From contig JAZRDC010000113.1 in NCBI GenBank assembly GCA_045660065.1, positions 1 to 11,261 on the forward strand: DNA of 11,261 nt, read 5' to 3'. A program made the position numbers and the translations under genes. Position 1 is the first letter of the stretch; each line of letters begins with the position of its first letter. The notes beneath the pieces were generated by a model. That model did no database searches. It was not told where the DNA came from and saw nothing but the letters and a program-made list of their open reading frames with translations. The stretch is from RGIG2094 sp045660065. Lineage in GTDB: Bacteria > Bacillota > Clostridia > RGIG6154. Of this stretch, positions 7,185 through 11,261 are shown piece after piece.

Positions 7185-8756
7185 TTATTTCACCCACTTT
7201 CTGCTTATATCAGGCTGAACACGCTTATGTTTTGCTTTGAGATAAGCATGTCTGAATTCTTTTTTCCATATAGGATAGGAGAAAAAGTATCTTAATGGAT
7301 TTTCTTTTCGTGGATTCCCAAAAGGTTCTAAAATAGATGTTTTGAGTGATTTTGTGTTTGATAAGCAACACACCCCGATAAACAATCCTAAACTTACACC
7401 AATAAATCCAAGAATTGATGCTAAAATAGTAAAAATATATCTTGCGATGCGCAGTCCGAAGGATGCAGAGTAATCAGGAATTGCGTAAGCACCAATTCCT
7501 GCTAAAGCAACAATAATGATTGTAATAGGGCTTACAATATTAGCACTAACTGCAGCCTGACCAATAATTAGCCCACCAATTATCCCTAAAGTAGAACCAA
7601 TGGGAGAGGGAACACGAATACTCGCTTCTTTAATTAAGTCGAATGACAGTTCCATTATTATTAATTCCACAAATGCAGAAAAAGGTATGGCTTCGCGTGT
7701 TGCTTCTATTGCAAACAAAAGTTCAGTTGGTATCATCTCATGATGGAAGTTAACAATTGACAGATAAAATGCAGGTAGTAAAAAGGAAGCCAACATTCCA
7801 ATATTTCGGATAAACCGTACGAAATTAGCGTATGGAAAACGAAGATATCTGTCTTCGGGTGTTGTAAACAATTCTGCAGCAGTAATTGGAAGCAATAATG
7901 CAAAGGGGCTTCCTTGCATAATGATTGCAATTTTGCCTTCTATTAGTGATTCTGCAGTTTTGTCGGGGCGTTCAGTTTTTAGCATCTGCGGAATAAGGGA
8001 AAAGGTGTTGTCTTCGATAAATTGTTCCAGTTCACTTACCTGATAAATGTAATCTATATCTATTTCTTGTATCCTTTTTTTTAGTTCATCTACGTATGCA
8101 TCACAGACTATGTTTTTCATATACATAAATGCACAAGGTGTTTTGCTTCGTGTTCCGACAGTGAGATTCTCTATAATTAAATTTTGGTCTCTGATTATTT
8201 TCCTTACTAATGCGGTGTTGATTTTGAAATTTTCATTAAACCCTTCGTGAGGGCCAATGATTACAGTATCTGTTAATGGTGCGTCAATGCCGCGTCTGTC
8301 CCAGGTTTTCACATCACAGATAATCGCAGTGGTAACTTTGTTTACAAATATTGCACAATCGCCAAAATTTACACTTTCTGCAATTTTTGTAAAGTCGTTC
8401 TGGCATATCGCTTGATTGTGTGTTACTATGGTGTTTAAAAGAATATCTTTTGTTGGTGATTCTTCTGATAATAACATCAGTGGTGATAGTATGTTGTCAT
8501 CAATTAGTGCGGTATTTACCATTCCTTCTATAAATAGGATAAATGCATTTTCATTGCCGATTTTGAAATTGCGGATTTTTATATCAGCACTGATCCCGAA
8601 ATTAAAGTAATCTTTGATGTTATTTAAATCTTCTTCATAATTTCCTGTAACGCATAGTGATTGACAACTCTTACTTGTGTTTTTTGAAGGAGAGTTTGTA
8701 TGATTAATATTTAATTTTTTATGTTGTGTTTTGAAAAGTTTCAGAAATTTATTCAT
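7185..8756 (-). CDS. gerA: Germinant receptor A subunit, GerA family spore germination protein
   Basis: The A subunit of the inner-membrane receptor that triggers germination. From ATG 8756 it is 523 residues. A soluble N-terminal region carries the family signature APLTDTVIIGPHEGFNEN at about 159-176, and ERPDKTAESLIEGKIAI begins near 262. A membrane region then has several helices from about 318 onward, containing REAIPFSAFVELIIMELSF, IRVPSPIGSTLGIIGGLIIG and QAAVSANIVSP, all hallmark blocks of GerAA proteins. Recent work shows GerA-type complexes act as nutrient-gated ion channels. The start is uncertain: neither ATG 8756 nor the in-frame TTG 8792 has a good ribosome site. It is first in the gerABC operon, with 1 nt between gerA and gerB. 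Confidence 0.93.
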   Translation of the reverse strand: MNKFLKLFKTQHKKLNINHTNSPSKNTSKSCQSLCVTGNYEEDLNNIKDYFNFGISADIKIRNFKIGNENAFILFIEGMVNTALIDDNILSPLMLLSEESPTKDILLNTIVTHNQAICQNDFTKIAESVNFGDCAIFVNKVTTAIICDVKTWDRRGIDAPLTDTVIIGPHEGFNENFKINTALVRKIIRDQNLIIENLTVGTRSKTPCAFMYMKNIVCDAYVDELKKRIQEIDIDYIYQVSELEQFIEDNTFSLIPQMLKTERPDKTAESLIEGKIAIIMQGSPFALLLPITAAELFTTPEDRYLRFPYANFVRFIRNIGMLASFLLPAFYLSIVNFHHEMIPTELLFAIEATREAIPFSAFVELIIMELSFDLIKEASIRVPSPIGSTLGIIGGLIIGQAAVSANIVSPITIIIVALAGIGAYAIPDYSASFGLRIARYIFTILASILGFIGVSLGLFIGVCCLSNTKSLKTSILEPFGNPRKENPLRYFFSYPIWKKEFRHAYLKAKHKRVQPDISRKWVK

Positions 8757-8797
8757 AGAAATATTATTGATGTTTCCTGAAAAAATATTCAAAAGCG

Positions 8798-8826
8798 GAA
8801 TATTTTAACGTTGCTTTTTATAATAT
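8798..8826 (+). promoter_or_regulatory. Possible sigma-E-type promoter of the sipL-like gene
   Basis: GAATATT (8798-8804), a 14-bp spacer and TATAATAT (8819-8826) resemble the mother-cell sigma-E pattern (-35 ATATT, 14, -10 CATACAAT-like). No sigma-A -35 was found upstream of the TATAAT. It would give a start near 8832, just before the AAGGAG at 8839-8844. Confidence 0.35.
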
Positions 8827-8851
8827 TATAAAAAAGAAAAGGAGCAATACA
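8821..8851 (-). promoter_or_regulatory. Possible sigma-G-type promoter of gerABC
   Basis: On the minus strand TGTATT (8851-8846), an 18-bp spacer and AATATTA (8827-8821) resemble the forespore sigma-G pattern (TGnATA, 17-18, CATnnTA). No sigma-A -35 box was seen at the right distance. gerA operons are normally sigma-G controlled. The match is imperfect and inferred by eye. Confidence 0.35.
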
Positions 8852-8852
8852 T

Positions 8853-10397
8853 ATGGAAATTAAAAAAGAAAAACTTTCTTGGATAGAAAATGTTGCAGAA
8901 AAAAGTACACAGATTGATGTAGCATTAGATGTAATTGTGCCTGATACCAAGCCAGATATAAGAAAAATACTGCAAATTGATGCGAATGTTGATACATCAA
9001 CTTGCGATTTGCAAAAAGACAGAATCCTTTTGTGTGGTAATGTGTACTTTAATGTGATATATTTACCCGAGGAAACTTCTAAAATTCAAAGCATAAGAGT
9101 AACAGTGCCATTTACAGATATTGTTGCAGTAAATGGTGTAAATCAGGAGATGGAAAGTGTGTTAAACACAGATATCCTGTCTGTAAATTACAAGATAATT
9201 AATGGAAGAAAGTTTTCGGTAAAGAGCATTGTAGAAGCAATGTTGAAAATAAAAAATACAGTCAGCGTTGAAATGGTATCTGCAATAGAGGACAGTGCTG
9301 CGCAGGTGAAAAATACTGATATTGAATTATTGATGAGAAGTTCAAGGTGTAATAAAAAAATAGAAATTAATGAAAAAATTATTGTACCTGATTCAGAACC
9401 TGCAATTGGTGAGGTTTTGAACGTAACGACTAAGGTTAACGAGTATACAGTTAAACTTATTAATAACAAAGCAATTATCAAAGGCGATGTTAAACTTACC
9501 TGTACTTATGTTGATGTTGTGAATGAGGAACTTGCTTCAATTAGCCGCGTTACACCTTTTACAGAAATTGTGGACATTGAAGGTGTTAAAGCAGAAGATA
9601 TATGTAATACAAAAATTGAAACAAAGTTTTGTGAATATAATTGCGAGGAAAGTTCAGGTGGAGAAATACGCGGAGTTGAAACAAAGAGTATCTTAAATGT
9701 TGATATTTTCACCTTGAGGGATACGAAGTGTTTGGCAGTTGCTGATTGCTATTCGATGGAAAAGAATCTGGAATTAACGACCTCGAGTGTTGATATACCA
9801 ATAAAAATTTCAGATGTAAACTATGATGATGCGTTAAAAACTACTATTTCTGTAGAGAATGATGCCCCGTTGGTTGAAAGAGTATATGATGTGTTTTCCA
9901 AAGCATATATTGACAATGTATCAGCAAAACAAGGAAAAGTCCAGTTAAATGGTGTGGTGGATAACTATGTGTTATATGTAACAAAAAATGAGGAGACTCC
10001 AATCTATTGCCTGAAAAATGAAATAGAATTTTCGAAGGAGTTTGATTGTGAAAACTTCAGAACACCTACGGGTGAATTTGTTGCAGAAGTTACAGGTTCA
10101 TCATATGCTTTAAGTTCTGATAACAGCATAGATTTGAGAGTTAATCTTAAAATTTGTGGTGTGGTATATGGAACAGAGTCGGTGCAGGTGATTACAGATG
10201 TAAAAAGCACTGAAATCTGTCAGGTACCTGAAACCGCATCCATAACTGTGTGTTTTGTCCAGGAAAACGAAACTTTATGGGATATTGCAAAAAAGTATTT
10301 CACAACAATTGATGCTATTACCAAAATTAATGAAATTTCAGAAAATGAAATCAAAAAAGGAACACGTTTGCTGATACCCAAATATAAAAGAGTGTAA
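8853..10397 (+). CDS. sipL: SipL-like spore coat morphogenesis protein (SPOCS/DUF3794 domains plus LysM)
   Basis: In Clostridioides difficile SipL binds the ATPase SpoIVA through its C-terminal LysM domain and helps assemble the coat around the forespore, from the mother cell. This 514-residue protein has the same length and plan. It has DUF3794/SPOCS repeats, each with a motif of the form VPD(T/S)xP: the first near 28-33 (VIVPDTKPDI), the second near 179-185 (IIVPDSEPAI), and a more diverged third in the 290-410 region. A C-terminal LysM lies at about 463-509 (ENETLWDIAKKYFTTIDAITKIN to GTRLLIPK). No signal peptide is present, as expected for a mother-cell cytosolic protein. ATG 8853 has AAGGAG eight nt upstream. 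It is divergent from gerABC. Other clostridial SPOCS-LysM proteins exist, so orthology to SipL is likely but not certain. Confidence 0.85.
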   Translation: MEIKKEKLSWIENVAEKSTQIDVALDVIVPDTKPDIRKILQIDANVDTSTCDLQKDRILLCGNVYFNVIYLPEETSKIQSIRVTVPFTDIVAVNGVNQEMESVLNTDILSVNYKIINGRKFSVKSIVEAMLKIKNTVSVEMVSAIEDSAAQVKNTDIELLMRSSRCNKKIEINEKIIVPDSEPAIGEVLNVTTKVNEYTVKLINNKAIIKGDVKLTCTYVDVVNEELASISRVTPFTEIVDIEGVKAEDICNTKIETKFCEYNCEESSGGEIRGVETKSILNVDIFTLRDTKCLAVADCYSMEKNLELTTSSVDIPIKISDVNYDDALKTTISVENDAPLVERVYDVFSKAYIDNVSAKQGKVQLNGVVDNYVLYVTKNEETPIYCLKNEIEFSKEFDCENFRTPTGEFVAEVTGSSYALSSDNSIDLRVNLKICGVVYGTESVQVITDVKSTEICQVPETASITVCFVQENETLWDIAKKYFTTIDAITKINEISENEIKKGTRLLIPKYKRV

Positions 10398-10398
10398 T

Positions 10399-10433
10399 AA
10401 AAAACGGAGCGGAATATTCCGCTCCGTTTTTTT
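10399..10433. terminator. Two-way terminator of sipL and of the former tRNA-Pro gene
   Basis: A perfect palindrome centred at 10415/10416 (ACGGAGCGGAAT and its complement, flanked by six A and seven T) starts 1 nt after the sipL stop codon. Its symmetry lets it end transcripts from either side, including the tRNA read leftward. Confidence 0.9.
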
Positions 10434-10478
10434 GGTCTGAGTGGAGAGACTTGAACTCTCGGCCTCTTGAACCCCATT
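10433..10478 (-). pseudogene. 3' portion of tRNA-Pro(GGG), truncated in the anticodon loop (probable attachment site)
   Basis: Read on the minus strand, 46 nt fold as the end of a tRNA. They give A31, A32, U33, anticodon GGG (10475-10473), G37 and U38. The anticodon 3' strand TCAAG, variable loop AGGCC, T stem GAGAG/CTCTC with loop TTCAAGT, acceptor 3' strand CACTCAG, discriminator A and encoded CCA follow. G37 is typical of tRNA-Pro, and an A32-U38 pair is known for tRNA-Pro(GGG). The 5' half is missing: the upstream bases do not form an anticodon 5' strand (CTTGA would be required), D arm or acceptor 5' strand (CTGAGTG would be required). A tRNA 3' end left alone in this way is the usual mark of an element integrated in a tRNA gene. 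Confidence 0.75.
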
Positions 10479-10499
10479 GAGTGCCGAGTTTCGGCACTC
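10479..10499. repeat. Perfect 9-bp hairpin at the tRNA fragment junction
   Basis: GAGTGCCGA and TCGGCACTC flank the 3-nt spacer GTT, starting at the exact base where tRNA identity ends. Only three T follow on the plus strand, so it is a poor terminator. It may be an element end structure or an insulator. The rest of 10500-10543 shows nothing recognisable. Confidence 0.6.
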
Positions 10500-10543
10500 T
10501 TTATAATCTCACATCGAAAACAACGTACTTAAATTTGATTGTT

Positions 10544-11146
10544 TTAATTCATACTATTTACTAATTTATAAAAACTTGTTCTTTTGGTGTCGGTTAATTC
10601 CATTGCCACCTTTGCGGTAATCTTTCCGTCTTTCCAATCCGCATACACCTTTTTCCAATTGTCGGGATAGGTGAGTGCGGGACGTCCTAATTTCTTGCCG
10701 TTCTTCTTTGGCGCCGCAATGCCCTCTGATTGTCTTGCTTTGATTGTTTTTCTTTCCTGTTCTGCAATAGTGCCGAGTACCTCAATCAAGATGTTGTTTA
10801 CCATTTCAAAAACCCATTCTTGACCTTGCGGCAAGTCCATCATTGTTGTAGGTAAGTCAATGACTTTCAGACGTATGCCGTTGTCCTTAAAAAATTGCAA
10901 TTCGTTTTTGATGTCTGTTTTATTTCTTGATAGACGGTCAAGGGATTTTACAATAAGTGTATCACCCTTGCGGAGCATTGCATTTTTTAATGCGGTGTAG
11001 CCTGTTCTGTTCAAGTCCTTGCCACTTTCTTTGTCGGTGATAATGTCCCGCTCGTCTGCTCCAAGAGCCTTAAAAGCCTCAATCTGTCTGTCAAGGTTTT
11101 GTTCCTTGCTTGACACCCTTGCATAATAGTATGTACGTGTTTCCAT
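10544..11146 (-). CDS. Small serine recombinase (resolvase/invertase family)
   Basis: This 200-residue protein belongs to the small serine recombinases, which cut and rejoin DNA through a phosphoserine link to resolve cointegrates, resolve dimers or invert segments. The N-terminal catalytic domain (about 1-135) has YARVSSKEQNLDRQ with the nucleophile most likely Ser12, and Arg10, Arg71 and Arg74 in SLDRLSRN. The long dimer helix is near 110-140 (IAEQERKTIKARQSEG). A short GKKLGRPALTYP linker leads to a helix-turn-helix of the HTH_7 type at about 160-198. It is far too short to be a large phage-type serine integrase. AAAGGAGG ten nt upstream supports ATG 11146. Base composition is clearly richer in G and C than neighbouring genes, suggesting transfer. 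No invertible segment or partner gene is visible. Confidence 0.9.
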   Translation of the reverse strand: METRTYYYARVSSKEQNLDRQIEAFKALGADERDIITDKESGKDLNRTGYTALKNAMLRKGDTLIVKSLDRLSRNKTDIKNELQFFKDNGIRLKVIDLPTTMMDLPQGQEWVFEMVNNILIEVLGTIAEQERKTIKARQSEGIAAPKKNGKKLGRPALTYPDNWKKVYADWKDGKITAKVAMELTDTKRTSFYKLVNSMN

Positions 11147-11178
11147 TGTTTGTAAACCTCCTTTGTGATTATGTATAT

Positions 11179-11207
11179 ATTATACCACAAGTGTTCGTAA
11201 ATGTCAA
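11179..11207 (-). promoter_or_regulatory. Perfect-consensus promoter of the serine recombinase gene
   Basis: On the minus strand TTGACA (11207-11202), exactly 17 bp, and TATAAT (11184-11179) match the sigma-A consensus at 12 of 12 positions, about 33 bp before the start codon. So strong a promoter implies repression, consistent with the overlapping repeats. Confidence 0.85.
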
Positions 11208-11252
11208 GTGTTTTACGAATATATTCGTAAACTTATTTAAAACTTTTACAAA
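11194..11252. promoter_or_regulatory. Array of TTTACGAA half-sites: likely recombinase operator and res-like site
   Basis: A perfect 20-bp palindrome at 11212-11231 (TTTACGAATATATTCGTAAA) joins two half-sites. A further exact half-site TTCGTAAA lies at 11194-11201, inside the promoter spacer and 30 bp in register from the same motif at 11224. A degenerate one, TTTACAAA, lies at 11245-11252. Resolvases commonly bind such inverted repeats upstream of their own gene, both to recombine and to repress. The array may extend past the window edge. Confidence 0.6.
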
Positions 11253-11261
11253 CAAAGAAAA

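Noticed and set aside
10220..10477. 85-residue minus-strand frame across the sipL 3' end and tRNA fragment
   Set aside because: Its start (MGFKRPRVQVSPLRP) is the translated tRNA remnant and the rest is antisense to the LysM domain.
1..11261. CRISPR arrays, rRNA genes, complete tRNA genes or insertion sequences
   Set aside because: No regularly spaced repeats, rRNA-like stretches, full cloverleaf or transposase were found in reading both strands.

Overview
The window is AT-rich DNA from a spore-forming member of the Clostridia. This rests on a complete gerA-type germinant receptor operon, a SipL-like SPOCS/LysM spore-coat protein, a clostridial-style acyl-ACP thioesterase, an SLH-domain exported protein, and strong AGGAGG-type ribosome binding sites. 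I cannot name a genus.

Left part (1-2875). The window opens inside the 3' end of a family 2 beta-galactosidase gene (+), closed by its own terminator. An acyl-ACP thioesterase gene (+) with its own promoter follows. It runs convergent to a small SLH-domain secreted protein gene (-), and the two share a two-way terminator hairpin. The SLH gene has an unusual leader of about 240 nt. A sigma-A-type promoter fires directly into a long hairpin, followed by two mutually exclusive RNA structures, one of which is an intrinsic terminator. I take this as a candidate undescribed cis-regulatory RNA.

Middle part (2876-5080). Here lie housekeeping genes: lysS (lysyl-tRNA synthetase, -) and, divergent from it, nrdR (ribonucleotide reductase repressor, +). 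Each has a readable promoter with a 17-bp spacer in the 151 bp between them.

Sporulation part (5079-10433). gerA-gerB-gerC (-) form a tightly packed operon encoding the three subunits of a germinant receptor. Facing away from it is a sipL-like gene (+). The short shared region between gerA and sipL can be read as two overlapping sporulation promoters, one sigma-E-like for sipL and one sigma-G-like for gerABC.

Right edge (10433-11261). Immediately after the sipL terminator lies the 3' portion of a tRNA-Pro(GGG) gene (-), cut off in the anticodon loop. This is the usual scar of an element inserted in a tRNA gene. To its right are a strong junction hairpin and a small serine recombinase (-) of visibly different base composition. 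The recombinase has a perfect-consensus promoter overlapped by an array of TTTACGAA half-sites. I read position about 10478 as the left edge of an integrated element that continues beyond the window.
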